Shown in pieces: positions 12,001 through 24,510 of a stretch of DNA of 64,000 nt. The notes under the pieces were generated by a model. That model saw nothing but the letters and a program-made list of their open reading frames with translations. It did not search any database and was not told the DNA's origin. Positions within the stretch are counted from its first letter, which is position 1. Every line of letters starts with the position of its first letter. A program made the translations under genes and the position numbers. The stretch lies in NCBI RefSeq assembly GCF_026914265.1, contig NC_069130.1, positions 5,865,682-5,929,681 on the forward strand. The letters run 5' to 3'. This DNA is from Mya arenaria (Eukaryota > Mollusca > Bivalvia > Myida > Myidae).

Positions 12001-15000
12001 TTTGACTCAATTCCTTTCATTTGTCAGTTGGGTAGTCTGGCAGACTCCTATGCAAAAACAGTTTTTGTCTAACACTCTGTAACATTGACATACACACAGT
12101 TGACTATTACATGATGGGAGGTTGCTGGTAGAAAAAGAAAACTATAAAAAGAAATAGTAGAAAGACTAAAGAATAGAAAAAAATACTTCCCCAGTTGTAT
12201 TGTAATGTCAAAGTTACAAATAAGAAATGTATTCTCTGTGCAGAAATGTCAGTTTAAATCTTTTGAAATGAAAACAAATACTTCTGTCAGTGGCTGTGCC
12301 TACATTGTAAAATATATGTATTTATCTGTGATGATATTCTTGGTATACTGGGAACATAAATCTAACCAGCTTGCTAGTTTTTAGATTTATGAACTAACAA
12401 ATTAATAATTAAATTACTCAAATTGTAAGAAAGATACTGGGTTTAATGTATTTAATTTGCTATTATGTAGATTTAAGAACTAACAAATATTTAAGAACTA
12501 ACAAATACAAATAATAATTTGAATTGTAAGAAAGATTATAAAGATTTGTCTATGAAAATGGGAATCAATATTATTTTTACAGGGCCTACATAGCCAACAG
12601 AGTTACAGACAAGCTGACGAAGGTGACAGATTACATCTACTGCTGCAGATCTGGGTCTGCGGCCGACACTCAGGCAGTTGCTGATATTGTCAACTACCAT
12701 CTTAACTTCTATAAGTAGGTTTTTTCTTATCTCAAACTGTTTTTAACATAGGTACAATGCCTTGAACAGTTATTACGAACAGTCAGTCTGGATTGAAAAC
12801 AACCTCGGATGTATGCTGGTACATCAGTTGAAGTAGTTTGTAAACTTTTGAATTATATCATTAATGAAATGCAGTGTTTTAGAGTTGTATTTATTGATCT
12901 AAGTTTAAATTGATTGCCAGTAAAGTGTATTATTGCAGAAATAATTAAAATTCCCAAGTGTTAAGTCATAAAGTTTAACTGCTAAATAAAATTGCTATGC
13001 GATCTACTTGCAGCACACTTAAACGTAACACTTAAAATAAGTAAAAAATTGAGATAGAAATGTAATTCAGCAAAGTTCACCATCAATGCTTTGCCAGAAG
13101 GAAATTACAATGGAGTGAATATTTGCAATAATGAGTCCATTCGGAGCTTCTCGGCCATTTTTTATCCAAAACAACCTCAGATGTATTTGGAAGGTTTCCA
13201 TTATGCTCTTGAAGCATTGATATAGAAATATAATTAAGCAAAGTAAAATATTTGTATTGTTTTTGTAAAAGAAATTGAATAAAGATGGTTTTAAATCTCT
13301 TTGAATATATTTCTTGTACTTACATTTATAAGAACCATGCACCCCCAGCAAAAAACAGTCCAATGCATAGTTTTGTGTTAACACTAAATACCTCGAAAAC
13401 AGGCCTCTACTTAAACTGTGGTGGCTGTATCCACCAAACTGTACACTTTTATTATTGTTTTTAATCAGATTTTGAAATAAAATATTATGGGCAATAGAAT
13501 GGTGAAAAACGGGCAGGTGGGTGTTTGGGCAGGCAGCCTATATCGAAAACAATTTGGTGTTAAAGTTTTTATTCCATGTCATATATTCAATAGTGACTAA
13601 GTCTTAATCCAATTGTTTTGAAGATTGTAAAGTATATTGATATACTGCAATACATTATAAATGTCACAACAAACACATGAAATTATGTGTTAAATTCCAG
13701 TTTAAAGCATTTTATTGAAGTTTAACTTGTTGACACATTTTGTGCACAGCAGGTGTACTGCATGTGTTAGGTAGATAAGTTATAAAATGGTTTATTGTAA
13801 AAAAAATTGTACTTTTTTTACACAAGTCAAGTCAATCAGGGTTTATTCTCTCATACCATAATATTTGGCAAATAAGGTACATTGCATGGCGGCAGATACA
13901 TATTTGATTTAGATTGTGACACCCAATATTGTTATTGGAGAGTCATGATTTCGACTTGGAATCTTACTGACTAGTACATATATACACATGTACATAATTG
14001 TATTCAATGATACTCAAGAACATTAAAAAAATAAAAGAGATATACTTACAACAGTTAAGAGAGATATACTTACAACAGTTAAGAGAGATATACTTACAAC
14101 AGTTAAGAGAGATATACTTACAACAGTTAAGAGAGATATACTTACAACAGTTAAGAGAGATATACTTACAACAGTTAAGAGAGATATACTTACAACAGTT
14201 AAGAACATCAGTCCAGTGGTCAGACTGAGCTGCAGTCCAGGTTTTAGTAATAGCCTTTAAAATATTCTGCTGATTCACATGTTTAAGAATTATAGGTCCT
14301 CTGATAATGGAGGAAATTATGAGATGTCTCTGGATGAATCATTGATTTTTACTTACCATGCATTTCAATATTACAGGATGGAAATGGGTGAGGAGCCACT
14401 GGTCCGGACAGCAGCCTCTACCTTCAGGAACTTATGTTATAACAACAGGGACGGTCTGTCTGCTGGAATCCTTGTGGCAGGCTGGGATAAACGCAATGGT
14501 GGACAGGTACAAGTTGGAAAAATAATTTATGTTCACTATCTTCTAGAGAAATGAAGTGCAGAGGCAAGGCTTCAGGGCTTCCGTTAAAGGAAGTTTGGAA
14601 GTATATTACTTCCTAAATGTGGGCCAAAATTTCCAATAAAGAGTCTTTGGAAGTACTTTAATTTCCATTATTTTTGAGAAAACTTCCTAAAGTGAAGGCT
14701 TTGAAGTTATGAATATCAAAACTTGGTGTCTACATGTGTATGTTACTTTATGGCCACATTTTCAATAAGTCTTGAAGTAAAAATAATTCTTTAAAGACAA
14801 TTTTGTGAAGTTTGCAAGTTACAGTTGTGAATATTTAACATTTTAAGTATCTAGCTGGACAATGCTTGAATAGTGGAAAATCCAGTTCCATAGGCATAAC
14901 TTCCATATTTCAGAGGAAATCTTCCAATATTGATATCAAGGAAGTTCATACTTCCTGTTTCAAATTCTTTATATTTATATCTTTATATTATGTTATAAAG

Positions 15001-18000
15001 CAATCATCAAAATTATACTAACATTATTTTTCCAAAAGTATTTCAGCTTTTGCATTAACAATTACCAAGCCCTGCTATATTAAATCCATAATTTGAACTT
15101 GTTCATAAGTAATTTACTAGTGCAGGACTTGTTGCCTTCCTAATTTTGACTGTTAATGAATTTTTTTCATTAATGCATATTTAAAGGGACTAGGCAGTAA
15201 ATGAAACCATTGTAAGGAAAAAGAAAATTGTCGAAAACTTACCTAAAATTGATATCGTGTACACATCGCTTATGACACATGTATGTTTCGCAGTTTTTTG
15301 CATATTTTTCCATTGCGAAATTTACTGGGTTGGTCTACCACGTAAATCCCAATTAACTTTAAAATATGTATCTGTACTAATCACGGGACCTTCACACTAA
15401 AATAAAATAAATATACACACTATAAATAGGGAAACTACTGTGTTATTTTTTAATGGGTAAACTCATCTTAGACAATGTTAAAATATTATTTCAATCATGT
15501 AAAATAGTGTAGTATTGGCCTCATACTAGCTAGTATTGATAATACTAGGCTTCTTTCGTGGAAATACTGTATTAGCAGGGCTCATCCTAGACAGAAATTT
15601 TAGGGAGAAGTGAGAACGGGGGAGGGTGCGGGAGGGGGGTTCCCCCCGTGTAGGTTGGAAAATTTTGAGATTTTAATTGTCAAATGGTGGGTTCTGGTGT
15701 GTCCTGGACAACTTTTCTATGCATTTAAATAGGTGTTTAAATTGTTTTTAAAATAGTCATACTGGTTGTTTTTAGTTGGAATTAATTTGTTGTATAAACC
15801 TTTAAAAAAAAGTCAAGTTTCAAACATTTTATTACATGCAAACCGTTAACCTATCATGCACACATACATATATATCAGAATTTAAATACATGATACATGA
15901 TGGCATCTTGTAACTCAGTTACACTCTTGTTTTATGTGTAAGAGGGTGAGGGCCCATTCATGAGATGGCCAAGATCAGCACCTATGGCCCCGGCAAGCTG
16001 GAGGTGGTACTGAAATTCCTCCTTGGGGAGCTCCCGCTTAGCCAGTCTTAAGGAGCTTGGGGTCAAGCTCGTCATCCTTGGACAGTTTGGCCAGTACGAT
16101 TTTCCTCATGGGTTCCTGGGAACGCAGAACTGTCTCTCCAAGGCGGCCTTATGCTGATTTGCTGAAAAATATTTTGCTGAAAATACACATATTTCTTTAA
16201 AAATATTTCACAGTATCTCATCATTTTCAGCTGTCATTTAAAATAATTTGGGCATATATTACAACATGTTTTAAAATATATAAAACCAGACACCTTAAAA
16301 TTAATACCACTTTGAATTGATTTATCTGCGGACTAAGCAATGCTTCTATTGTTTTAATAAATACTTACACAAGCCATGTCTCTGATGATTGGTTGAATTT
16401 GCTGGTTGGTCATGTCCAAGGGCGTAGGCGTTGTCCAACTTAGCACATCTACAAACTTCGCAGTGCCATTTTTTATCTGCATCTTGTTTGTACCAACTGA
16501 AATTATTTTGATAATTTAACTTTTGAATGATTTCTTATTTGAACTGTCGATCATGTCATCACTATCAATATCGTCAGCTTTACGTTTCAGGCCTGGGGAA
16601 TCCCGCAGAAGCCACGTAGAAAGCATGATTACTATTAAACAGAATGCAAAATATCTCGTATATAGAATATTGATGTGAACCGATCGAAGAAAAAATAATG
16701 GAAACATTTCTGAAATAAAAAACAACAAACCTGGATCTGTGATTCGCACTTGCCCTTCTCGCTAACTTCGCGATAATCACACCCAATTAAGTTCATTTGT
16801 CATCAGTGCACATCATTTAAACCGCTATTGTCATAAAGTATAAATCCTAATTGGCCCAAATTGACTTTTACAAACATCGGCAAGTGTAAATATTAATCCC
16901 TTACAATTTTATTACATCGATGACGTAGCGCATGTACACAAAGTCAATGGTGCAAACACGTGCCTCGATTGAATAAAACAAGCGTTCTCATTGGCCGAAG
17001 TCAAACGAGCATATTTACTAGGTTTAACACGATTGGCTGTTTGTCAATCGGGCTGACAGGCGGAAGGCGGAGTCGCTCTGTTTTGACAAGCGTTAGTTCT
17101 TAGCGATATCGACTTTTTGATCTTTGAAAAAGTCGGCGAAGTTGACTTCGCTTTGATCTTAGAAAATAGCGAAGTTGCCGTGGGCAGGGCGACTTAATCG
17201 CCTAAGTCGCCTGGTAGGATGAGCCCTGATTAGTCAAGTTTGGGACCATCTGGTGTCTTATCCCTTTAAGATTTAAAAGCTACATAGTTGTTAAAAGTGT
17301 TGTCTATGATGAAAAATGTATCATTATTTTCAATGTTCTTTTATATCATTATATATTAAAATCTCTGATTTCAGGTGTACACAATCCCCCTTGGTGGTAT
17401 GTGGACGCGTATGCCAGTGGCCATCGGGGGGTCTGGCAGTACGTACCTGTACGGTTATGTTGACGCCAACTACAAACCAGGCATGAACAAAGATGAATGT
17501 CTACAGTTTATTGCCAATGGTGGGTGAATGTTCTTATTTTGATAAGTACCAAATATTTAAATTGTTCGGTTGATAACTTGGTGCTGTAAGTTTCTTTTGC
17601 ATGTACATGTTGTGTTGATTGTTGTGATAATGTATGATTTCACTGACTTAAAATGGGTTGAATGTTGTTGTTTTTTTACAGTACATTCTGTATCAGCATA
17701 GTTTATGCAAATACACACTTATTTCTAATGTTTTAATGGTGTTATTGTGTGTTAATGTCATGAAAACCCTTAGCTTACTGGTAAATTGATGCACAGCTCT
17801 TGTTAGAGGAAAAAAAGTTGAGGTTTCATTCATGGCCTTTTTCTCTGTAGTGTCATTGTCAGCGTCATGTAGCGCAAAATGTTGGCCATATATAAACGAA
17901 GAAATAAAGTTGGTACACATTTTGCCAGAGTTATAGCTCTTTTCTGACTAAAAACCAACAGGCAAGTGTTGCGATCGCTCTGTTGCACTTGTTTATCTAT

Positions 18001-18219
18001 TCTATCCAATAACAATTCAGATTTTGTCTGTCATTTCTTGGAAGTAAATTTCACCCTCACATTGTTTAAAACTCACTTAATCTTGCAGCAATCTCGCTGG
18101 CCATTAACCGTGACGGCAGTTCAGGTGGAGTTATCCGACTTGCGTGTATAACGAAGGATGGGGTGGAGCGACACGTTCTTACTGGGGACCAGCTGCCCAA
18201 GTTTTACGAAGACTCGTAG
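9005..18219 (+). CDS. PSMB6: Proteasome subunit beta type-6 (20S beta-1, caspase-like), six exons
   Basis: Exons are 9005-9106, 9541-9608, 12583-12714, 14377-14506, 17375-17519 and 18089-18219. All have GT/AG borders and consistent phases, giving 235 codons against about 239 in human. The propeptide is 34 residues and ends in Gly before the mature N-terminus [20 protein letters not shown]. Mature Thr1, Asp17 and Lys33 are present. Arg45 ([11 protein letters not shown]) marks the constitutive beta-1 subunit with acidic S1 preference; immunoproteasome beta-1i has Leu there. [11 protein letters not shown] and [12 protein letters not shown] follow. The product forms part of the inner beta ring of the 20S core and cleaves after acidic residues. 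The ATG follows an ATAAC context. The introns hold transposons, but the coding sequence is intact, so it is probably functional. Confidence 0.97.
10536..11653. mobile_element. Non-autonomous pogo/Tigger-like DNA transposon in PSMB6 intron 2
   Basis: The left end starts CAGTATTTCCTCGATTATAA and continues GACGGGG. The right end is an imperfect inverted copy (CTTATAGTCAGGGAAATA), with a second inverted motif (GTCTTATAA) repeated inside each end. TA dinucleotides flank it, compatible with a TA target. No transposase frame remains in the 1.1-kb interior. The superfamily is inferred from the TATAAGACG termini and the TA target only. Confidence 0.5.
14036..14203. repeat. 24-bp minisatellite, seven near-identical copies, PSMB6 intron 3
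   Basis: Seven head-to-tail copies of a 24-base unit containing AGATATACTTACAACAGTTA. Because 24 is a multiple of three, the array is open in several frames and produces repeat-only ORFs on both strands. There are no spacers, so it is not a CRISPR. Near identity of the copies suggests recent expansion or ongoing homogenisation. Confidence 0.9.
15181..17269. mobile_element. TTAA-flanked MITE in PSMB6 intron 4, split by a hAT insertion
   Basis: The left end is TTAAAGGGACTAGGCAGTAA. The right end ...TTATCCCTTTAA is its inverted counterpart (TTAAAGGGATAAGACACC when reversed). Removing the inner element leaves about 430 bases, a MITE-sized unit. TTAA ends suggest a piggyBac-type target, but no transposase is present to confirm this. 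Confidence 0.55.
15576..17228 (-). mobile_element. Decayed hAT transposon with BED-like zinc-finger remnant, nested in the MITE
   Basis: The termini CAGGGCTCATCCTA and TAGGATGAGCCCTG are inverted copies, and ATTAG occurs directly outside both (15571-15575 and 17229-17233). On the minus strand around 16600-16370 the sequence gives [20 protein letters not shown]. After a frameshift it gives [20 protein letters not shown] with N-x-H-x2-H downstream. This is the layout of the BED-like finger at the start of ZNF862/KIAA1586-type hAT transposases. Further minus-strand scraps at 16160-15950 ([20 protein letters not shown]) follow in the right order. It is dead, with multiple frame changes and no dimerisation domain seen. 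hAT elements normally duplicate 8 bases; only 5 are visible here. Confidence 0.6.
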
Positions 18220-18779
18220 TGTTGTTCTTGATAGACTGTAGGCAGTTGTGATGTGTTGATGTAAATTGTTTAATTCAAAATGACAATGTTATTCCATCAA
18301 ATATGTCTTCATATTCTCATATTTGTGAAAGAAAAGAGAAATGATATAGCTATATAGCTTGAACTATAACATATGTTTTGTTCATTGCGAAAACCGCACA
18401 ACAAATTGAATTTTCTGAAATAGTGTATTAGACATCACCAACTTTGAAGTATATGTTACTGCGTTGTTCGAACTTAATGATTACAAAATAGAAATCATAT
18501 TGACCACTGCTACATTGTTGACTGAATATTCCACACATGTGCATACAAGTGCTTCTCATTGCTTGTAATTGATTATTTCCAATAAGTGTTTGATATTTCT
18601 GAAGCCTTTTTACCTTTGTCCAGAATCTTTTGATATTACAATTCAGATGTGCTAGTTCCCCAACCAACATTGCATTTAGGTGCCTTACCATCTGAGCCTT
18701 CATTGTGATTGCGTTGTGTCCGTTGTCCGTCGTCAATAATTTGACTGTTAACACTCTAGTTGTCACAATTTGGGCACAA
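18220..18779. other. PSMB6 3' flank
   Basis: Presumed 3' UTR and downstream sequence. No canonical AATAAA lies within the first 500 bases after the stop. The first AATAAA is near 18811, inside the adjoining repeat. No other gene is seen. Confidence 0.4.
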
Positions 18780-19100
18780 TCTTAATGCAACTTGGTCAGA
18801 ATGTTACCCTCAATAAAATCTTGGACAAGATCGATATTGGGTCATCTGGGGTTAAAAACTAGGTCACCAGTTGAAATTAAAGGAAAAGCTTGTTAACATT
18901 TATGACTGTATCTATATGAAAGTTGGTCAGAATGTTTATATTGACAATCTTTAAGTCAAGTTTAAATTTGAGTCATGTGCAGTAAAAAATAGGTCACCAG
19001 GTCAAATCATAGGAAAAGCTTGTTAGCACTCCATAGAGGTCACATTTATGACTGTATGTTTATGAAACTTAGTCAGAATGTATATATTGATTAGCTCAAG
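18780..19100. repeat. Tandem repeat, about 130-147-bp unit, about two and a half copies
   Basis: TTGGTCAGAATGTT-type segments recur at 18792, 18923 and 19069. Each is followed by a similar block with AGGTCACCAG and GGAAAAGCTTGTTA. The copies are diverged and non-coding. It lies directly beside a second, distinct repeat family that shares the GGTCA half-site theme. Confidence 0.6.
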
Positions 19101-19289
19101 TTTTCTGATCTGTGCAAGATACTGCTGTGACATTTATTCGCAAACTTAATGACAGACCATGTACTGGAAAGGGTTACACAAATTTCCAAATGTTCGTAAT
19201 AGATATTTTCTCCTGATTGAACCATATCAATTTATTTTTTTATGCTTGAAGAAGAGGGGGTATATTGCTTTGCATGTCTGTCCGTCGGT

Positions 19290-20240
19290 AGACCAAGGCT
19301 TGTCCGAGTAATAAATGGACAATTCTGGATGTATGGTCATCAAACTTGACATGAAGGTTGGACCTGACCAATAGATGACCCTTATTGATTTAAGGGGTCA
19401 TTGGGTCAATGGTCAAGGTCACAGTGACCATTAATGGTAAAATGTTGTCAAAGCTTGTCTGATTGATAACTTAACCATGCCTAGACCTATGGTCATTAAA
19501 CTTGACATGGATGCTGGGCTTGACCAGTAGATGATCCATCTTGGTTTAAGGGGTCATTTGAACAAAGTTGAAGGTCACAGTGACCTTGAATGATAAAAGG
19601 TTGTCAGAGTGATAACTCGACAATCAAAACTTGATTTGAAGGTTGAGTTTGACCAACAGATGACGCATATTGATTATAGGGGTCAAGGTCACAGTGACCT
19701 TGAACACAAACTCGACGATTACTGGAACTATGGTCATCACTCTTGACATGAAGGTTGAGCCTGACCAGTAGATGACCCCTATTGATTTTAGGGGTCATCG
19801 GTTCAAAGGTCAAGGTCACAGTGATCTTTAAGCGGAAAGATTAACAAAGATTCTCTGAGTGATCACAACAAAGCCTGGACCTATGATCCTCAAACTTGAC
19901 ATGGAGTAGATGAACCCTGTTGATTTCACAAGTCGTCGGGTCAAAGGTCAAGGTCACACTGACCATGAATGCGAAAAGGTTGTTGGAGTGATAACTTGAA
20001 AATGCCTGCACCAATGGCCCTAAAACTTGATTTTGGGTTATGCCTGACCAGTAGCTGACCCCTTTTGATTTTAGGGGCCATCAGGTCAAAGTCACAGTGA
20101 TCTTGAACACAAAAAGTTTGTCTGTGTGATATTTCCACAATGCCTGCACCCATGGCCTTCAAACTTGACAGTTGGTTTGGGAGTGACCAGTTGATGACCC
20201 CTATGTATTTTGAGGTCATAGAGTCAAAGGTCATAACTCA
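19290..20240. repeat. Degenerate satellite, 110-160-bp units, with GGTCACAGTGACC palindromes
   Basis: Six to seven diverged copies of a unit. Each unit has AAACTTGACATGAAGGTTG-like sequence, then GACCAGTAGATGACCCCTA, then GATTTTAGGGGTCAT, then GGTCAAGGTCACAGTGACC. Perfect GGTCAnnnTGACC palindromes occur at 19417, 19573, 19687 and 19952, with near-perfect ones at 19814 and about 20088. ORFs on the minus strand in this block are repeat by-products. Confidence 0.8.
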
Positions 20241-21992
20241 TATTCAGCATAAAAATTGCGTCATATTTCCTTATTCCATGCTTCTAGATGCATTCTAGAG
20301 GATACATTTTTATCTGCAAATATCAGTCATCATATGAACATGATTAAAAAATGTATCCACCATCCTCGCACTTTGAATTTTCATCATTTTAAACCTCAAA
20401 GGCATCCAATGTCAATGAAAAATCAGCTGCTATTTTGGTCCATGCACATTTCATTTAATTGTCCAAATAAGCCTGACAACATGGCGCCCAGGGGATGGGG
20501 TGGGGGTGGCATTATGTTTGACAAACATCTCTTATTGAGAATATTTATTGAGAGTATGCTATATTTTTATATGAATTACTTCATTTTGTCAAAATCATAT
20601 ATAAACTCTTAGAAAATTTTATTTAAAGCCTAAAAAAGAAACTTAAAGTTAATTTTTAATGTTAAACCATTTAGCCATTAGATCAGTTCAAACTGTTGTC
20701 TACATATGTTGTAGACAATACTGAAAAATAACTTTACAAAGACATATAGCAGCAGCACTGTTACTAGTACGCAGTGTTAAGAATATACCTGTATACTTGG
20801 ACCAATAATATATATCCTACTCCCTGATGTATATAACAAACATTAGTATTTGAAATAACTGTGAGGTCATTTGTCTTCAAACACTGCCTTTGCTGCACTA
20901 TTTCAAAGTAAATGAATTGATTTCTTGTAATAAAAGCATTGCTTTAAATAATTCCTTTTGTGAAGTCAGTGAATCATGAAATTCACCCTGGAGGTTTTAA
21001 TGATATTCAGAATTAAAACAACTTAGATGATTCAGTTTGATTTTAAAGGTTATTAATTGGCGGCAAGCCGAAAAGGAATCATTTATCGTAAAAAAGTATT
21101 TCGACAACGCGTTCGTTTGTTTAACTTTTTTTTTAAAACAAATAGTTTTCAGTTACAAGTGTTAAAAAAAGAAATTGGTTTCTGGCGATTAATTTGAATT
21201 TCGTTCATCATATGGACACCAAACTTGGTGTATTGTAAGAACATGTGGAGAGCTCGCGTGGGATTTCTTTTGTGTCCATTCCGAATTTTTTTTTGGAAAA
21301 TGTCATCTCTTACCCACCCTTATCAATATAAAAGTGAAATAATATCATTCATTTACAGCGTTCAAAAAATACTTGATATTGTTACAGTATATGTATTTCA
21401 AATTCAGTACTTCATTGTTTAATTGTCTGATTTCATTGTCAGGTTACCTAGATTCATGAAAATAAACCAATTTTTCTCTTGTGAAATTCTAAAATGTCTT
21501 TATCAGAACTTGTTAAGAATATCTCAGAATTTTCTTTTTATTCTATGTAAGATTTTTTAGAACAAACGAAATTCTCAATTTGAGATAAATGTCTTGAGGA
21601 CTATTGTAATCTTACTTCTGTCCATGTTCGCGATAATTCATATAATCTTAAGGAAAATGTTTTGAAGACGTGAGTTCGTTACAATCCTTTAATGCATCAT
21701 TGAAGCAATTAACATCAATCCATGTATAAAGATGACATGTTGAAGTCTAAGGGACTGAACTCATTGTTCTTTTACTCTCAACTTCCACAGTGAATGCTGT
21801 TGACTCAGGGTATGACATATTGGAATCCTAAACTTGAAAAATATAAAAGAAAAGCTTCCGCTAAACTTCTCAAACTTTCATCAGGGAGAAAAATCTTTTG
21901 CACACAGATCACCTTACCAATGACACTTAACATGTATATAATTAAACTGACCAAGGTCTGCATAAATTGTCTCCCTTAAACCATCTTAATAT
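20241..21992. other. AT-rich interval, no gene recognised
   Basis: Several 60-118-codon frames occur but none shows domain-like composition or splice context. No clear repeat boundary was seen. Confidence 0.45.
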
Positions 21993-22205
21993 CCAGGCCC
22001 CAATTTCTCGAAACTTCTTAAATCCCTTATAACTAGATTAAGCTTAGCTCACTATTTTTGTTTTTAAATTAATTGCGTAATATTTTCATCTTAAAAGGTT
22101 TTAGACATTTTTAGACAATATTCAATTTAAATATGTATTTTGGCTAATTGAAATAAGCTACTCAAGCCTGTTAAGCTTAAGAAGCTTCGAGAAATTGGGG
22201 CCTGG
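21993..22205. mobile_element. MITE, 213 bp, with about 28-bp terminal inverted repeats
   Basis: The left end CCAGGCCCCAATTTCTCGAA is mirrored by the right end TTCGAGAAATTGGGGCCTGG, and the match extends about 8 bases further inward. The interior is AT-rich and non-coding. No target duplication is evident. Confidence 0.8.
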
Positions 22206-23096
22206 GCTACAGTTATATGTTCTGGAAAATCTCATTTGGTATATAAGGACAAGCTCCTCTTTAACTCTCACGTTGAACTTGTGTATAAGGTCCTATAACA
22301 GTTTCACCAGTGCTAGAATATTTCTTATAATTCTGTGAGATATTCATTTCAACCTTTTGTCGGATTTATTCGGAAAGTCTTGTTGGATATAAATTATGGT
22401 CATATAGTGTTTTTTTATTTACTGTGGATTTCATTCTGCGGACAATAAAAATACCAGGATCAGTTAGATTGTTTGTGAACCTTTGGAATTTCATAAAGTA
22501 TTCTTTATTCTCAATATTTAAATCCAAGCATAACTTATTTGAATTTCCTTTGATAAAACAATAATTAGATAAATTTTGTTGTTCTTCAAATTTGTTGCTT
22601 GAATCTATTTATCTGTTGCTTCTGGTTGTCGCAACAAAATGGGGTTGGTCACAAGATTTACGTTTTATCCTTTAGTTATTAAAACGACAAAGCAGTTTCA
22701 AAATGTTACCATGGTTGTGCGGTTATCTAAGATTAAAGTTTGATTGTCATATTTTGATCATCTTAATATTAGATCAAACAATGTTTGTTCAGTAGTTATG
22801 CGCATTGCAAGTAACAAAATGAAACTTCTCAATCGAGTCCTAATTGCTCGCCTTACCAATAAGATAAAGTTAACAGCTGTGTTAAAAATGAACTTATGTA
22901 TGGTTTAATATTTATCCAAGAACTTGAAGAAGACAACTTCCTTTAAGTCAGTGTCGCTTACACACTATCCCAACAATCAACCATTGCCGGGCCGGACAAG
23001 GGCGCTGGCCCTCGTCGTTTTATTCTGATCCATACTCCTCCTCTCGCTGATTCAAGAGCAGTAAGGTAAAGTCAGGGACATTCAATTAATGAATGC
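22206..23096. other. Interval without recognised features
   Basis: Mostly AT-rich, with one GC-rich patch near 22985-23025 (GCCGGGCCGGACAAGG). No coding signal. Confidence 0.4.
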
Positions 23097-23622
23097 TGTT
23101 ACGAGCTAGACGAAACGAGAAAAACAAAGCCAGCAATAAACTTTAGAAAATTTATTATGTTAAAGTTACAATGTTGAAATACAATTGAAAGACCTGTCCC
23201 AAATAGCTTAAATAATTCAAATCCTGGTTTATGTCCTTTTCCAATTTCAAAGTCCAAAAAGCTGAATGTTTTGAGCACTTATAATTTAAATAGTCCACAC
23301 AGTATACTCCTAAAAGAATAATACAAATGTTAATCTGTATTTTAAAATTTAAAATTTTAAAAATCATAAATTAAAGATAACCAAAGATAACCCTCTAACT
23401 CTGCTATACCTTATATATATATATATATAGTCAAAGATCTTTCTAGAATAATCTTAATAAGTAACAAACATTCCAGAAGTTTCCATACTATTCTATAACT
23501 TTCTTAAAATATCCACCATGTTCAAGAATGTCCCAAATGTAAATACATGTATAATTTGTAACAATAAACATCATTCTTAATACAGCAAGTGCATAATACA
23601 TAAATAAGCCGCCTACATAACA
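23097..23622 (-). repeat. Candidate antisense LTR of an old LTR retrotransposon
   Basis: On the minus strand this 526-base block starts TGTTATGTAGG and ends CTCGTAACA. It holds a TATATATATAAGG motif as a possible TATA region and AATAAA-like sequence near its end. Immediately upstream on that strand is a purine-rich AGGGGCAT, as expected just before a 3' LTR. No second LTR or coding domain was found to the right (to about 24080), so this is a fossil fragment. Family (Gypsy-like) is a guess. Confidence 0.4.
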
Positions 23623-24505
23623 ATGCCCCTGAGCAAGCATTTATTTACTCACAAATAACGTTCATCCACACGCATACAAAAGTAGTATACACAGGAAGTG
23701 ACGTCAACGTGCATTAAAGTAAAAAAATACTCGGGATATAACACATACAAACTCTAATGAAAGAATGTCTGCAGGCGTTTATTACGGGTACTCTAGAATG
23801 TGTTGATGTCTATCACACTTCCCAATCCATTTCTTTACATATACCAATATCATGGTCTTTTCCGGACAACTCTGGAGGCACAGTGCATGTGTTTACATTC
23901 TTTACTATTCTTATGTTATTTCATTTGTCTGTTCATGGCACTATGTTCAAATGTTGGTACTGTTTGCTTTATGCTTCTAATCTTCAATCTGTCAGTGAAT
24001 CTGAACTGTAATCTCTTGAACCAGTCTGCACAAAAGGTTGATTCCGATCTTTATAAAGGATCCTAGTATGTTCATATTTGCTTATATCAATAAATGGCGT
24101 GGTACTTTACAACTACATATGACTTTTACCAAACTATTTTCACTCCGTCTTCATCATAATGGTTATTTTCATGCGAGTATAATGACTTAGACATCGGTGT
24201 TGGCGTTCTTAAATCCATTTTTATGTCCAATCAAATGAATACCTGCCCAAAACAGAATCCTTAATATATGTTGAACCAGTTGAAAAGCAGCGGAGTTACT
24301 GTGGCGTCGTCATTATTCACGTATAGCTGTCAATTATTTGGTCCAACGTTGATAGACTTAACCCATAACGCTATCTCATGAGCCTAATGCAATAATAAAA
24401 CAATGTGAAAATATATTGAATTCAACGTTATAGTGCGTATAAATCTTTGATACTCTTGACATCTCGGAGATGGCCACTTTTCGTGCGCGCTGTTACAACT
24501 GGTGA
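23623..24505. other. Possible internal remnant of the antisense LTR element, then unassigned sequence
   Basis: The sequence to about 24080 may be interior of the same fossil because it lies on the correct side of the LTR, but no gag or pol motif is readable. The rest has no feature. Confidence 0.3.
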
Positions 24506-24510
24506 TGGTT

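Noticed and set aside
13067-13384. 105-codon minus-strand ORF in PSMB6 intron 3
   Set aside because: AT-driven composition, no domain resemblance and no splice context.
14036-14203. CRISPR-like array
   Set aside because: The units are contiguous with no spacers, and the DNA is eukaryotic.
13964-14278. Three overlapping repeat-rich ORFs on both strands
   Set aside because: They are by-products of a 24-base minisatellite whose unit length is divisible by three. They sit inside a PSMB6 intron.
19604-20234. Minus-strand ORFs of 71 and 97 codons
   Set aside because: Both run across the GGTCACAGTGACC satellite and repeat its unit.
23757-24066. Overlapping hydrophobic ORFs
   Set aside because: They overlap in two frames with no motif and sit beside a fossil antisense LTR.
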